Source of the DNA: a virus
DNA: 61,153 nt
Strand: one strand, 5' to 3'
IMG/VR virus record: IMGVR_UViG_3300033553_000801
Coordinates: 1-61,153 of that record
Positions 25,513 through 33,826 of this stretch are shown one piece after another. The notes under the pieces are model-generated. The model was given only the letters and a program-made list of their open reading frames with translations. It did not search any database and was not told the DNA's origin. Position numbers and translations under genes: made by a program. Each line of letters opens with the position of its first letter. Position 1 is the first letter of the stretch.

Positions 25513-25513
25513 G

Positions 25514-25948
25514 TCAGTTCTCCTTGATCCACGCGCACCGGTCGCGATGCATGGTGAACAGAATGCCGTCTTCGTTGTCGTCCATGACGCCGCGAAGGCG
25601 CGCCTCGATCTCGAAGCCCAGCTTGATGTTCATGGCCTGGCACGCGATGTTGTCGGCGCCGACGATGGCGTGGGCCTGTGGCACCTTGCGTACCAGAAAA
25701 ACGTATCCGAACAGGCCGCCAAGAATGTTGCGTGTCGCCCAGCCGCGCGAGCCGTCCGAGGCAAAGTGCAGATCGCAGGTCGTGGAATAGGTCTGGACCA
25801 TGATCATCACGGCCCGGATCTTGCCTGTGTCGCTGTCAATCACGCCGATCGCTTCCGCCGATTCCGGCCACGCCGCATGCAGATCGCAGCGCGGCGCCGC
25901 CCATGCCTTGAGCGCGTCCTGGTCCTCGAATGTCAGCGCCAGCGTCAC
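25514..25948 (-). CDS. GNAT-like acetyltransferase-fold protein
   Basis: 144 residues from a GTG at 25948, chosen because GTGA overlaps the preceding stop at 25945. The pattern DTGKIRAVMIMVQTYSTTCDLHFASDG, then an Ile/Leu-rich helix and ANIACQAMNIKLGFEIEARLRG (the classic GNAT 'N-x-A-x-x-x-x-x-x-GF-x-x-E' end), fits small phage acetyltransferase-like proteins found among virion genes. The substrate is unknown and catalysis unproven; it may be structural. Confidence 0.65.
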   Translation of the reverse strand: MTLALTFEDQDALKAWAAPRCDLHAAWPESAEAIGVIDSDTGKIRAVMIMVQTYSTTCDLHFASDGSRGWATRNILGGLFGYVFLVRKVPQAHAIVGADNIACQAMNIKLGFEIEARLRGVMDDNEDGILFTMHRDRCAWIKEN

Positions 25949-26394
25949 CCTCGGCCTCCATACGATTTGATTACACGGTGGGACAGCCTTGCCGGCCCGA
26001 CTTCGAAATTTCCTATGTGCCACGTCCAGACCGACGACCAGACGTATCCGGTTGGATCGGAAAGGCAGTCACCGGCCCAATCCGTGATGCGCCACCGGCC
26101 GACCTTCTGAGCCCGTGAGTAACGAAAGGGCCCACCCCTATCAGCGCACGGATGGCCGTTGTTGTGGGTCTGTGTGATCGGTCTGACCGTTTCGACATAG
26201 GACAGGCGGGGGCGTGGAAGGCCGAAAACATCACCGGGAAATGTGCGCTGCATCACCACCTCGTCGCCGCGCACCTGGACCGCTACGGGGTTGAATGCGA
26301 TCCGCGTGACTGGCAGAATTTGCAGCAGCATCCACACAAGTGCGACGATACCGATCCAGCGATATGTCTTGCTGTCCATCGCGCGCTTCATCAT
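25945..26394 (-). CDS. Membrane-anchored hypothetical protein
   Basis: 149 residues from ATG 26394, which overlaps the preceding stop as ATGA. An N-terminal hydrophobic anchor (WIGIVALVWMLLQILPV) is followed by an outside domain with two cysteines, several tryptophans and charged loops. No family recognised. Lying between two membrane-type proteins and virion proteins, it could be a spanin-like, entry or superinfection protein (inference only). Confidence 0.6.
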   Translation of the reverse strand: MMKRAMDSKTYRWIGIVALVWMLLQILPVTRIAFNPVAVQVRGDEVVMQRTFPGDVFGLPRPRLSYVETVRPITQTHNNGHPCADRGGPFRYSRAQKVGRWRITDWAGDCLSDPTGYVWSSVWTWHIGNFEVGPARLSHRVIKSYGGRG

Positions 26395-26636
26395 TGCGCC
26401 ATCCATTCTGCAAGACCGCGCCAACCCTCTTCCCCCAGCCACCAGACGACCGCGATGATCGGGGCGACCTTGATGCAAAAACCTCCAAGCCATGCTGTCA
26501 TCTCCACGCTGCGTGCGACCTTGCGCAGCAGCCGATCGAGACGTTGGTCCTCCGGGTCTTTCGTGTGCACGGCGATTGCTTCCAGGGCGTCGATGCGCCG
26601 CACAAGCCTTTCGTAAAGATCCTCATTGCTCGACAC
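26391..26636 (-). CDS. Small single-TM protein, unknown
   Basis: 81 residues: an N-terminal charged helical half (DLYERLVRRIDALEAI) and a C-terminal hydrophobic span (TAWLGGFCIKVAPIIAVVWWLG). Resembles small holin/XhlA-type proteins in layout but lacks a clear signature. First gene behind the late-type promoter at 26745-26798 and translationally coupled to the next. Confidence 0.6.
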   Translation of the reverse strand: MSSNEDLYERLVRRIDALEAIAVHTKDPEDQRLDRLLRKVARSVEMTAWLGGFCIKVAPIIAVVWWLGEEGWRGLAEWMAQ

Positions 26637-26744
26637 AGTTCACACTCCCGCTCCAGAAGGCGAAAGGGTCGATGGGGCGTTTCTTGCAGGTCATTCGGGC
26701 ACTCGCAGATAGTGGTTGGCCAACCGGTTGTCGTGGTGGTGGCC

Positions 26745-26798
26745 GCACATCTTGCGCGGTGTCGCGTGGAAGTTAGCACATATGGTGCGCGCGGGGAA
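26745..26798 (-). promoter_or_regulatory. Late-type promoter and dyad upstream of internal-virion genes
   Basis: Minus-strand -35 TTCCCC (26793-26798), 17-bp spacer, extended -10 TGC-TAACTT (-10 at 26770-26775), then dyad GCGCAAGATGTGC (26745-26757). The spacer holds another dyad (GCACATATGGTGC on the plus strand). It lies in the 175-bp gap between the tail-fibre gene and the 26636 gene, which holds no other gene. Confidence 0.55.
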
Positions 26799-26811
26799 GG
26801 GCCGCGGCGCC

Positions 26812-28134
26812 CTACCTGCGCAGTTCGATTACGACCAACTCGATATCATCGACCGTTGGCGATCCATTTGCGTTAGCGTCGTTTGCTATAAGCTGAACAG
26901 ATTGCCCACCACTAACCGATGTCGTCGTGCTAATGAAATGGCTGCCGTTAGTTTTCCACAGCTCTACACCATCGACTTCACATGATATGTAGACGTTGGA
27001 CGATCCACCTGGGGTGGACACGTTTTTGATAGTGTAGTTTGCCAATATCAAAAGAGGGTAGCCACCCAGACCGGTAATCCAGACTGTGATCAGCCCACCC
27101 ATCCCGCTTTCAGGCTCAGTTCCTGACTCTGATTTTGTCGCTGCGTTGGTCGTCAGGATTTGTGACGTCACGCCGCCAGCCTTGAGCGTCAGATTGCCAT
27201 TTACATCGGTATCGAGCGTGGAATTGTCGATGACAAGCTTATCGACCGTCACCTCTCCTGCCCCGATCTTGTCGGCGGTGATCTCCCCGGCCCCGATCTT
27301 GTCGGCCGTAATGGCGCCGGCGGCGATATTATTAGCTTTAACCTCACCAGCACCAATTTTGGCAGCTGTGATGGCGCCTGCACTAAGGTGTTGTGTGTAG
27401 ACGGTCCCGTCCAAAAGAATGCGATCGGCTGTCATTCTGACGGCGCTGGCGGCGCCATTTATCGGATCATCAGCCGCTACCAGTTCCAGCTCTGCTGTGG
27501 CGGAGCCCGCAACAGTTCGAAGCGTATAGGTGGCCGCCTGGTAGCCCTCGATCGTGGCGATCGCGTTTTTGCTTTCGGTGACCTGCGCCTCAGCCGATGA
27601 CAGGTTTGCAGAAACCGTCGATATGTCTTGAGAAAGCGCGGTGTCCGCGTCTGCACGCGCTATGCTCTCATTTGTAATATCCGCTTCGGCCTGATCGACG
27701 CGCGCGGTGACGGCCGTCACATCGGATGCGATGGCTGTGTCGCCATCTGTGCGGGCTATGGTTTCGGCCGTAATGTCCGCTTCGGCCTGATCGACGCGCA
27801 CGTTGACATTGGCAATCTCACCTTCACGCACGGTTGTTTCGGCGTCCAGGGCGCCATCAAGCCTATCTGCCTCGTTATTGATGAACGTATTGACGCTGTC
27901 GATAAGCTGGTTGATATCGCGGATGGTGTCGGTATTGCCGACAGCGCCATCCAGGTCGCGCCCGCTCGCACTCCCGACAAGCTTGTCGGCCAGCTTGGTG
28001 CCAATGAGTTTCTGCGCGATCTTCTCGGCCAGGCCGTCGAGTTCCTTCCACAGCACGGCCCGGTCGCCGGGACTGCCCCGCTGGCCGCCGAGGGTCTCGA
28101 CATCCCTCTGTGTTCTGTCGCGCCGAATAGCCAT
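26812..28134 (-). CDS. Putative tail-fibre/tip protein with repeats
   Basis: 440 residues. An N-terminal helical part is followed by repeats: VDQAEADIT (two near-identical blocks), then five or more copies of an AGAITADKIGAGE-type repeat (about residues 250-300), common in tail-fibre and tail-tip C-termini. The end is a beta-rich domain (ITVWITGLGGYPLLIL, NVYISCEVDGVELWK). Position after the tail tubular genes suggests a fibre or tip attached to the tail. Confidence 0.75.
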   Translation of the reverse strand: MAIRRDRTQRDVETLGGQRGSPGDRAVLWKELDGLAEKIAQKLIGTKLADKLVGSASGRDLDGAVGNTDTIRDINQLIDSVNTFINNEADRLDGALDAETTVREGEIANVNVRVDQAEADITAETIARTDGDTAIASDVTAVTARVDQAEADITNESIARADADTALSQDISTVSANLSSAEAQVTESKNAIATIEGYQAATYTLRTVAGSATAELELVAADDPINGAASAVRMTADRILLDGTVYTQHLSAGAITAAKIGAGEVKANNIAAGAITADKIGAGEITADKIGAGEVTVDKLVIDNSTLDTDVNGNLTLKAGGVTSQILTTNAATKSESGTEPESGMGGLITVWITGLGGYPLLILANYTIKNVSTPGGSSNVYISCEVDGVELWKTNGSHFISTTTSVSGGQSVQLIANDANANGSPTVDDIELVVIELRR

Positions 28135-28140
28135 CCGTGA

Positions 28141-29916
28141 TCAGCTCCAGATTTCAGCGATATCGCCGGCAAGGGTGATGCGCTCTATTCGGGCGGTGCC
28201 CTCCACCTCGACCTCCCATCGACGCCCGAGCCCCGGCGGCACACGCATTGGCTCGCTGATCGTCGTGATGCTCGCATGCTCAACGCCATCGCGGTAAATC
28301 TTGGCGATAAAGCCGCTTGGGTCTGACAGTTTTTCACCGTCGATCAGGATGGCACCAAAGCTTGTCAGGGTTGGCAGGTGATACTGCGCCGACTTCCACC
28401 GCATGGCGCTGTAACCGGCGTCCACGCTGGCGAACTCCCGAATGCTGGTGTCGCCTTTGATGTAGTGCAGGCTCCCGGTGTAGACGTCATCGCGCAGGTG
28501 GGTTGCCTCCAGCGTGGAGCGGATCAAAAACGGCGTCTGACCGGTCAGGTCAATAATGGCCGCCTCTCGGCTACCCGCTCCGGCGCGCTGATAGCTGAAC
28601 ACATATTTCCCGGTCACCTGACCTGCGCTGATCGTTTCCGGCGCCAGCGCAGCCCATTGCTCGCGGCTGAACAGCGGCTTGGTAACGATCTGGGCCCCGC
28701 TCTGCGAAAGTGTGACCAGGCCATCAGGGGACGGGTATGCGGCGGCATAGCCCATGTCGACTACGCCATCGGCGCTGACGCACGGCATGTTCTGCTCGAT
28801 GCGCTCCATGACCATGCTTTCCGGCGAATTGCCTTGCGCGATATACGGCGTTCCGGTGGTCAGGATGGCAAGGATCGGGCCGAAGGCAACAAGCGCGACC
28901 ACGTCGTAGTCCGTGATCAGTTCGTATTTTCCAGGCCACGCATGCGGCCGGTAGGGCTCGCAAAACTGGACGCTTTTGCCCTTGAAACCCGCGATCACAC
29001 CGCCTTGCAGAGCCGTGAAGCCCTGTAGACCCGTGACCGGCGGATCATAGTATGTTGAGGGCAAGACCTCCTGGGGCTGATCGACCGAGACATCATGCAC
29101 ATAGGCCGTCGTGGCGGAGTTCAGTTCCTTCACGAACTGAAACTCGGTCGACCCGACATTCGACGATTGCGTGCGGTAGACGCGCAACCTGTCGATCCGC
29201 GATCCCGTGGGGGGCTGGTCGATGAACGTGATCCTGACCGTGCTGCCTTCCGGCACCTCAAGCGCGGTGCTGGGCGGGCTCGGCAGGCTTTCTTCATCGA
29301 AGATCGAAACCCAGGTGTAGACGAACACCTCGTCCTCGATACGAGGCGGCAGGATGTTTTCCGAACTACGCTCAACTTCGTCGATGAACTCCGCTCGTGT
29401 CACGTTCGCCGCGTCGAGGTGACCCACCCAGAATGTAAGCCCGGCCGGGTCCGGGTCGCGCCCGAGTATGTCGTTATAGACCGCGGTGACAAACTCCGTG
29501 TTGGTCAGCGCGGCATCATATGGCTCCTGCGACGCACCGGCAAAACTGGTATCAGTTTCCAGTGATGTGGTCGGTGGCGCCGACGGCGTCGGGATTGCCA
29601 GCGGATACTCGGTCCCGGCCGGCATTACCTTGAGATATGGATCAGCGCCGGCCTTCGAGATATACAGCCGGTCCGCGACGGTTGGCCCGGGCACGACATC
29701 AACGCTTGCGGTGAAGGTCAGCCAATCGGTTCCCTTGTGCAGGTAGAAATCGGCCGGCACTGTTGCTGCGGTATGAGCGGTCACATTCTTCCGGATCGGC
29801 TCGATTGCCCCGGACGAATGATCGGCATCGACAGACGCCTGTGCATGCCCGTCTGGCAGCAGGGTCTTGTTGACCCTCGGTATCTCGCCTTTGAAGGTGT
29901 TGAGGCGCAGTCGCAT
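28141..29916 (-). CDS. Tail tube/nozzle protein with an inserted DUF4214 domain
   Basis: 591 residues, beta-rich, in the position and length of podovirus tail nozzle (tubular B-like) proteins. The N-terminus (RLRLNTFKGEIPRVNKTLLPDGHAQ) and central beta repeats fit. About residues 140-190 carry TEFVTAVYNDILGRDPDPAGL and FIDEVERSSE, the DUF4214 signature of some secreted and surface proteins, apparently inserted into the tail protein. It follows the 29927 gene by 10 nt. Confidence 0.75.
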   Translation of the reverse strand: MRLRLNTFKGEIPRVNKTLLPDGHAQASVDADHSSGAIEPIRKNVTAHTAATVPADFYLHKGTDWLTFTASVDVVPGPTVADRLYISKAGADPYLKVMPAGTEYPLAIPTPSAPPTTSLETDTSFAGASQEPYDAALTNTEFVTAVYNDILGRDPDPAGLTFWVGHLDAANVTRAEFIDEVERSSENILPPRIEDEVFVYTWVSIFDEESLPSPPSTALEVPEGSTVRITFIDQPPTGSRIDRLRVYRTQSSNVGSTEFQFVKELNSATTAYVHDVSVDQPQEVLPSTYYDPPVTGLQGFTALQGGVIAGFKGKSVQFCEPYRPHAWPGKYELITDYDVVALVAFGPILAILTTGTPYIAQGNSPESMVMERIEQNMPCVSADGVVDMGYAAAYPSPDGLVTLSQSGAQIVTKPLFSREQWAALAPETISAGQVTGKYVFSYQRAGAGSREAAIIDLTGQTPFLIRSTLEATHLRDDVYTGSLHYIKGDTSIREFASVDAGYSAMRWKSAQYHLPTLTSFGAILIDGEKLSDPSGFIAKIYRDGVEHASITTISEPMRVPPGLGRRWEVEVEGTARIERITLAGDIAEIWS

Positions 29917-29926
29917 TGTGTCTCCC

Positions 29927-30580
29927 TCAGACGTAGTGCCCGCGGGTGCGAACCGGCGCGCGCTGCTGTCCTCGGATGCTGTGCCCGAAGTGGCTGTTGC
30001 ATGCCGACTCGAACCGCTCGTTGAACATCGTGGCGAGTTGCGGGTTCGTGAAATCCTGACCGGGCATGGTGAGGATGCGCACGAGCGCGCCGGCGGCGAT
30101 GGTTTCAGCGTGGTTGGTGTAGAGGAAGCGCGGCACCTGGTCGTAATCGTCGGCCGGGTATTCGCCGGACTCCGAGTAGATCGCGTGCCCCTCGACGGGC
30201 TTCAGGAACAGGGTCAGGTCCAGTTTCCCGGCTGCGAACGGCAGCAATCGCACGGTGTTGGGGGCTTTCTGGGTGATGTAGCGCGGCGGCGCGCCGGTCT
30301 CGTCCATCATGCCCTGCCCGTCAGTGAATTGCAGCGGCGTCAGCGGTTCGCCGTCGAACTCCGCAGTCTCGAACTCATGGATGGCGGCATAGAACGGCGC
30401 CACGACGATGCTGTCCTGATCGGTGATCGGCATCGACACGACATGGCGCCAGCACCGGGTGCGCTCACAGAACTCGATCGCGGCACGGCGCAGTTGCGCC
30501 ATCATGCTGGGCCACGGTGCGCTGGCAGCGTAGACCTGCACCAGGGAGGCGAATTCGGACAGGTTGACCGTTCGCGTCAT
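29927..30580 (-). CDS. Tail tubular/adaptor-like protein
   Basis: 217 residues: SAPWPSMMAQLRRAAIEFCERTRCWRH, then beta-rich LRLLPFAAGKLDLTLFLKPVEG and a C-terminal helical part (FNERFESACNSHFGHSIRG). Resembles the tubular-A/gp11-type adaptor found before the nozzle protein in podovirus-like gene orders. Expected to ring the portal's distal end. Small gap to neighbours indicates one transcript. Confidence 0.65.
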   Translation of the reverse strand: MTRTVNLSEFASLVQVYAASAPWPSMMAQLRRAAIEFCERTRCWRHVVSMPITDQDSIVVAPFYAAIHEFETAEFDGEPLTPLQFTDGQGMMDETGAPPRYITQKAPNTVRLLPFAAGKLDLTLFLKPVEGHAIYSESGEYPADDYDQVPRFLYTNHAETIAAGALVRILTMPGQDFTNPQLATMFNERFESACNSHFGHSIRGQQRAPVRTRGHYV

Positions 30581-30606
30581 AATGGGCTCTCCCTTTTCTG
30601 GTCAGA

Positions 30607-31320
30607 TCACGAATCCGGCTGCGATTGGGTCGTGTTGACGTTGGCGCCCGCTTCGATCTGCTGGCGCAGGTTGAGCGCGTTCATGAAGTTCTGGTAATGC
30701 GCGACGCTTCGCTGCGCGCTGCCAGCCATCTGCATGTCCTTCGAGAAGGCGCGATACAGGATGAAGTCCAAAAGCGGGTCCATGTAGATGGGGCTGATCG
30801 GCAGAGCGATGTTGTAGGATGCGATGTCGTTGACGTCGTCGCCGCCTTCCACGGCAATGGTGGTCGGTTCCCTCGAGACTGTGGCCTCGATTTTGCCGGT
30901 GCCGTCGTTGCCCGGGTAGACGTAGAAGATCCTCGGGTCCATGATGTCGGACATGATGTGCCGTACCGTGGCGCTGAACGGCACGGCCGTCGTGTCGTGC
31001 CAGTTGGGCTGCTGGGCGTCGAGGATTTCACGCGCGATCGGGGTGATTACCGGGCCACCAACGCGCGGCGTGGCCGCGACAAGGCTGGTGATATTGCGGG
31101 TGGCCCGCAGGAGTTGCTGGCCTTCGGCCAGTTCCTGGTAGGTGCCCTCCGCCAACTCAAGCACCTTGGTCTCGGAGATTGCCGATGGCTTGTAGAGCGC
31201 GACGCTGCGCAAGCCATCGTTGAGCCAGTCCAGGAGTTCAGGCAACAGCCAGCGAGTGGACCCCGCGTCCTGCAAGACGACGCGGGCGCGGGAAAGTACG
31301 TCCTTCGCGGTGAGTGCCAT
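30607..31320 (-). CDS. Head-tail adaptor-like protein (DUF6682-type)
   Basis: 237 residues starting MALTAKDVLSRARVVLQDAGSTRWLLPELLDWLNDG, typical of phage adaptor proteins with an N-terminal helical bundle followed by a beta part (YVYPGNDGTGKIEATVSREP) and a final helix (DPLLDFILYRAFSKDMQMAG). Lies between head and tail genes, as expected for a connector below the portal. Confidence 0.68.
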   Translation of the reverse strand: MALTAKDVLSRARVVLQDAGSTRWLLPELLDWLNDGLRSVALYKPSAISETKVLELAEGTYQELAEGQQLLRATRNITSLVAATPRVGGPVITPIAREILDAQQPNWHDTTAVPFSATVRHIMSDIMDPRIFYVYPGNDGTGKIEATVSREPTTIAVEGGDDVNDIASYNIALPISPIYMDPLLDFILYRAFSKDMQMAGSAQRSVAHYQNFMNALNLRQQIEAGANVNTTQSQPDS

Positions 31321-31344
31321 GTGATCTACTCCTGACAGTCCGGG

Positions 31345-31797
31345 TTACTTGCCTTTGGCGGGTTTCGCCTTCGGGGCGGCGGGCACTGGCTCGGGCACTG
31401 GCTCGGGCGCGGCGCCGTTTTCGGCGCGTTTCTCGCGGATTTTCGCGATCACGGCCTCATTGGTGGCGCGCGAGTTGGGCTTGCGATCAAACAGATCCTT
31501 GAACTCGGCGTCGAGTTGCGCCCGCGTCGCGACTTCCAGCCCGTCAGCGTCGGCTGCGTCCTCGGCGTCCTGCGCCTCCTTCTCGGCGGCCTTGGCCTCG
31601 GCTTTCTGCTCGGCGGTCTTCTGCGTGTGAATGCAGAACCCGTCCTTGATCGACAGAAGGCGCGCGCGGTGCGCGGCGTTCTTGACGTCGCAGATATGAG
31701 CCTCGGGCTCGTCGGCCTCGGGCTTGAAGTGGTATTCCGTGTCGTCGAGCACGACCTTGGTGCCACCCTCACGGAGAATTTTCGACCGGATGAGCAT
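31345..31797 (-). CDS. Small virion-region protein with charged coil, unknown
   Basis: 150 residues from ATG 31797, with GAGGAAC upstream; a further-upstream start lacks one. A short beta-rich N-terminus is followed by an Ala/Glu/Lys coil (QKAEAKAAEKEAQDAED) and a PEPVPEPVPAAPKAKPAKGK tail. The last part comes from a 12-bp DNA repeat (two tandem GGCTCGGGCACT units near 31380-31405). No domain recognised. Confidence 0.6.
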   Translation of the reverse strand: MLIRSKILREGGTKVVLDDTEYHFKPEADEPEAHICDVKNAAHRARLLSIKDGFCIHTQKTAEQKAEAKAAEKEAQDAEDAADADGLEVATRAQLDAEFKDLFDRKPNSRATNEAVIAKIREKRAENGAAPEPVPEPVPAAPKAKPAKGK

Positions 31798-31831
31798 ATC
31801 ACTGTTCCTCGTTGATGGTCGCAAGATGGGC

Positions 31832-31868
31832 GTCCGCCGCGCTGCCAGAAATCAGGCGCGCGGCGGAC
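31832..31868. other. GC-rich inverted repeat in the intergenic gap
   Basis: Perfect 11-bp stem GTCCGCCGCGC (31832-31842) with GCGCGGCGGAC (31858-31868), 15-nt loop, in the 84-bp gap between the 31882 and 31345 genes. No U-tract follows on either strand, so an ordinary terminator is not supported; an RNA processing or attenuation element is possible. Confidence 0.5.
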
Positions 31869-31881
31869 ACGGTGAGTGTCG

Positions 31882-32322
31882 TCAGTAGACGTATTCGATC
31901 ACCAGCGTGATCTTCTTGCCGGCGCCGGCGACGACGTTTGCCGACAGGACAACGCCAATGCCGCGGTGCTTTTGCTCCGGCGTCAGCGCCAGGCAGGTCT
32001 TGACCGAGGCGGCGGCCTCGTTGTCGTTGACGCTCACGTCGTCGAACAGTTCGATCCCGGACGTGCGGGTCTCGTCGTTCTCGCCGGCGTCGCCGGTCAT
32101 GATGCCGATATCGGCGGTGGTGGCGCCAAGGCTTTCGCCGATGACGGTGGCGCCAAGAACCTGCGCCCCGGCCGGCAGCATCCCGATTTCGAGGATGTCG
32201 TCGGCGGCGGTGAAGTCCTTGTTGAAGGCGTAGGTGAAAACGGCCGCAGCCTTGACCCCGGCCTGCTGGGGCACTGGCGGCGTGTGGCGGCGTTTGGCGG
32301 TGGCGGATTGAAAGAGTGCCAT
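31882..32322 (-). CDS. Putative capsid decoration/head protein
   Basis: 146 residues immediately after the capsid gene: a short tail (SATAKRRHTPPVPQQAG), then a beta-sandwich-like body (DILEIGMLPAGAQVLGATVIGE, ADIGIMTGDAGENDETRTSG) ending AGKKITLVIEYVY. The position directly downstream of a major capsid gene and the all-beta pattern suggest a decoration or head-stabilising protein; no family is certain. Confidence 0.6.
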   Translation of the reverse strand: MALFQSATAKRRHTPPVPQQAGVKAAAVFTYAFNKDFTAADDILEIGMLPAGAQVLGATVIGESLGATTADIGIMTGDAGENDETRTSGIELFDDVSVNDNEAAASVKTCLALTPEQKHRGIGVVLSANVVAGAGKKITLVIEYVY

Positions 32323-32362
32323 TTGTGGAACCTCGTTGTTGCGCGTGCTGTTTGCTCAGGCT

Positions 32363-32392
32363 CGGCGGGGCGACATGTCAGCCGCCCCGCCG
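32363..32392. other. Strong hairpin after the capsid gene
   Basis: 10-bp GC stem CGGCGGGGCG (32363-32372) with CGCCCCGCCG (32383-32392), 10-nt loop, just past the capsid stop at 32403. No U-run follows, so it is not a clear terminator; it could stabilise the capsid mRNA or reduce read-through. Confidence 0.5.
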
Positions 32393-32402
32393 GGTGTTAA
32401 GA

Positions 32403-33506
32403 TCAGGCCGCCTTGGGCGACTTGGCGTAGGTGTCGAGCGCCATCACCCCGAAGTCGCGGCTGTTGAACCGGGTCTTCTTGTGGCCGACGATGGTGCCGG
32501 CGATGACGATGGGCTCGTTATCGCCGTCGACGCGCTTCTCGAACCAGGAGAACTTGGCGCCGCCGGGCACGCCGTAGGCGCACACTGCGGCCTGCCGGCC
32601 CATGAACATCGCGCGCGACGCGGGCAGGTCGGTCCCGGCCCCGTAGTCGTTGAACCGGATCGTCGACTTGTGGCTGTGCAGGATCACGTTGTTGACCATG
32701 CCCATGCCGCCCTTGAAGATCTTGTTCTTGTTGCCTTCGGCGCCGGATGCGGCTTTCTGGAGTTCCAGCCAGCCGGTGGCGCCGACAGCGGTGCGCAGGT
32801 CGTGCTCCTGGAACGGCGACATGACGGTAACGTAGTGTTCCTCGCCGTCGACAGTGACCGGCATCATGTTCGCGGTTTCCGGATCTGTCGCGCGCATCAT
32901 GCTGGCCTCGGTGGCCGCCTTTTCGATCAGTTCGCGATTCATCTTGTCGCTGGAGGTGATGGTCGCCTTGGACGTGGCGCTGCCACCGTACAGGATGTGG
33001 TTGCTGTCCGGGGCTTGAAGGGCGTTGCCGGCATGGCCGGTGTAGCCCTCGGGCTCCAGGAAGTCCTCGTTCATGCCGCGCGCTCCGCCGATATACATGA
33101 ACATCAGCTGGTCGAGGTATTCGGACCAGTAGTCGCCGAGACGGTCGCGAGCCACCTTGCGCAGATCGTGCGCGGTGCGCTTGCGCGTCATGCGACCGCC
33201 GGCCGAGACGCCCTTGCGGGTCTGATCGACGATTACCTCATCGGTATAGAACCGCAGGTTTTCCTCGTTGCCCTCGACACGGTTGTCGCCGGTCGTGGGC
33301 TGGCCGCGAAGCTGCACCGACAGGTCGAACGACACGCGGTCGCCCTGATCGGATTCGACGTCCGTTTTCATTTCGATGACATTGTTGGGACCGACGCCGA
33401 CGAACTTCTTGGAGAAGTAGGATTTCGTCAGAACGTCGACCGCGAGGTTGGCGGACCACTTCTTCTGGGCTTTCGGGTCGCCAAAGGGGATCTGAGTCTG
33501 AGCCAT
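32403..33506 (-). CDS. Major capsid protein (N4-gp56 family)
   Basis: 367 residues: MAQTQIPFGDPKAQKKWSANL, VLTKSYFSKKFVG, GDRVSFDLSVQLRGQPTTGD, GGRMTRKRTAHDLRKVARDR, ending with FNSRDFGVMALDTYAKSP. This is the N4 gp56-like major capsid family (HK97 fold). No separate protease or maturation gene is seen. Its own promoter lies at 33546-33600 and a strong hairpin follows it, both consistent with very high expression. Confidence 0.93.
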   Translation of the reverse strand: MAQTQIPFGDPKAQKKWSANLAVDVLTKSYFSKKFVGVGPNNVIEMKTDVESDQGDRVSFDLSVQLRGQPTTGDNRVEGNEENLRFYTDEVIVDQTRKGVSAGGRMTRKRTAHDLRKVARDRLGDYWSEYLDQLMFMYIGGARGMNEDFLEPEGYTGHAGNALQAPDSNHILYGGSATSKATITSSDKMNRELIEKAATEASMMRATDPETANMMPVTVDGEEHYVTVMSPFQEHDLRTAVGATGWLELQKAASGAEGNKNKIFKGGMGMVNNVILHSHKSTIRFNDYGAGTDLPASRAMFMGRQAAVCAYGVPGGAKFSWFEKRVDGDNEPIVIAGTIVGHKKTRFNSRDFGVMALDTYAKSPKAA

Positions 33507-33545
33507 GATGTTTCCTCATGATGGTCGGATTGATAACCAGCATAA

Positions 33546-33600
33546 GCACATCATGCGCTTCACTATCGCTCGGTATACCACATGTGGTCAGGCATGGGAA
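33546..33600 (-). promoter_or_regulatory. Late-type promoter and dyad upstream of the capsid gene
   Basis: Minus-strand -35 TTCCCA (33595-33600, inside the end of the CsrA-like gene), 17-bp spacer containing the palindrome ACCACATGTGGT, extended -10 TGG-TATACC (-10 at 33572-33577), then dyad GCGCATGATGTGC (33546-33558). Best-preserved member of the late promoter family. Confidence 0.6.
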
Positions 33601-33806
33601 GCCCCGGACGAGTAGCCCGGCGCCTCCCCTTGTTGTTCTGCATCATCGACCACTGTACCGGCGCGGGCGTGGGTGATTTCGTGGTCATCTGGCGCAGCGA
33701 TGGCAAGGCGCAGCGCGGCTTCTGTCGCCTGCTTCACGGTCAAAACCGTGCCGTCTCCGATCGTCACACAGTCGCCGGCCTTCAATCTCAGGACTAGCAC
33801 GGTCAT
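33588..33806 (-). CDS. CsrA-like RNA-binding protein
   Basis: 72 residues. The first ~48 (VLVLRLKAGDCVTIGDG, then VLTVKQATEAALRLAIAAPDDHEITHA) follow the CsrA/RsmA strand order, including the G-x-x-x-x-IGD turn and the I-AP-D-x-x-I-H segment. CsrA dimers bind GGA sites in mRNA leaders. R7 and R49 are candidate contact residues. The acidic C-terminal extension is unlike host CsrA. It sits between scaffold and capsid genes; AAGGAG lies 2 nt before the ATG. A virion role or mRNA control are both possible. Confidence 0.6.
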   Translation of the reverse strand: MTVLVLRLKAGDCVTIGDGTVLTVKQATEAALRLAIAAPDDHEITHARAGTVVDDAEQQGEAPGYSSGASHA

Positions 33807-33826
33807 TTCTCCTTCGGTCCTGCCGC

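Noticed and set aside
26812-28134. Second DGR variable repeat in the tail-fibre gene
   Set aside because: No similarity to TR was seen; its repeats are ordinary fibre repeats.
32363-32392. Rho-independent terminator after the capsid gene
   Set aside because: Good stem, no U-tract on either strand; listed as a hairpin only.
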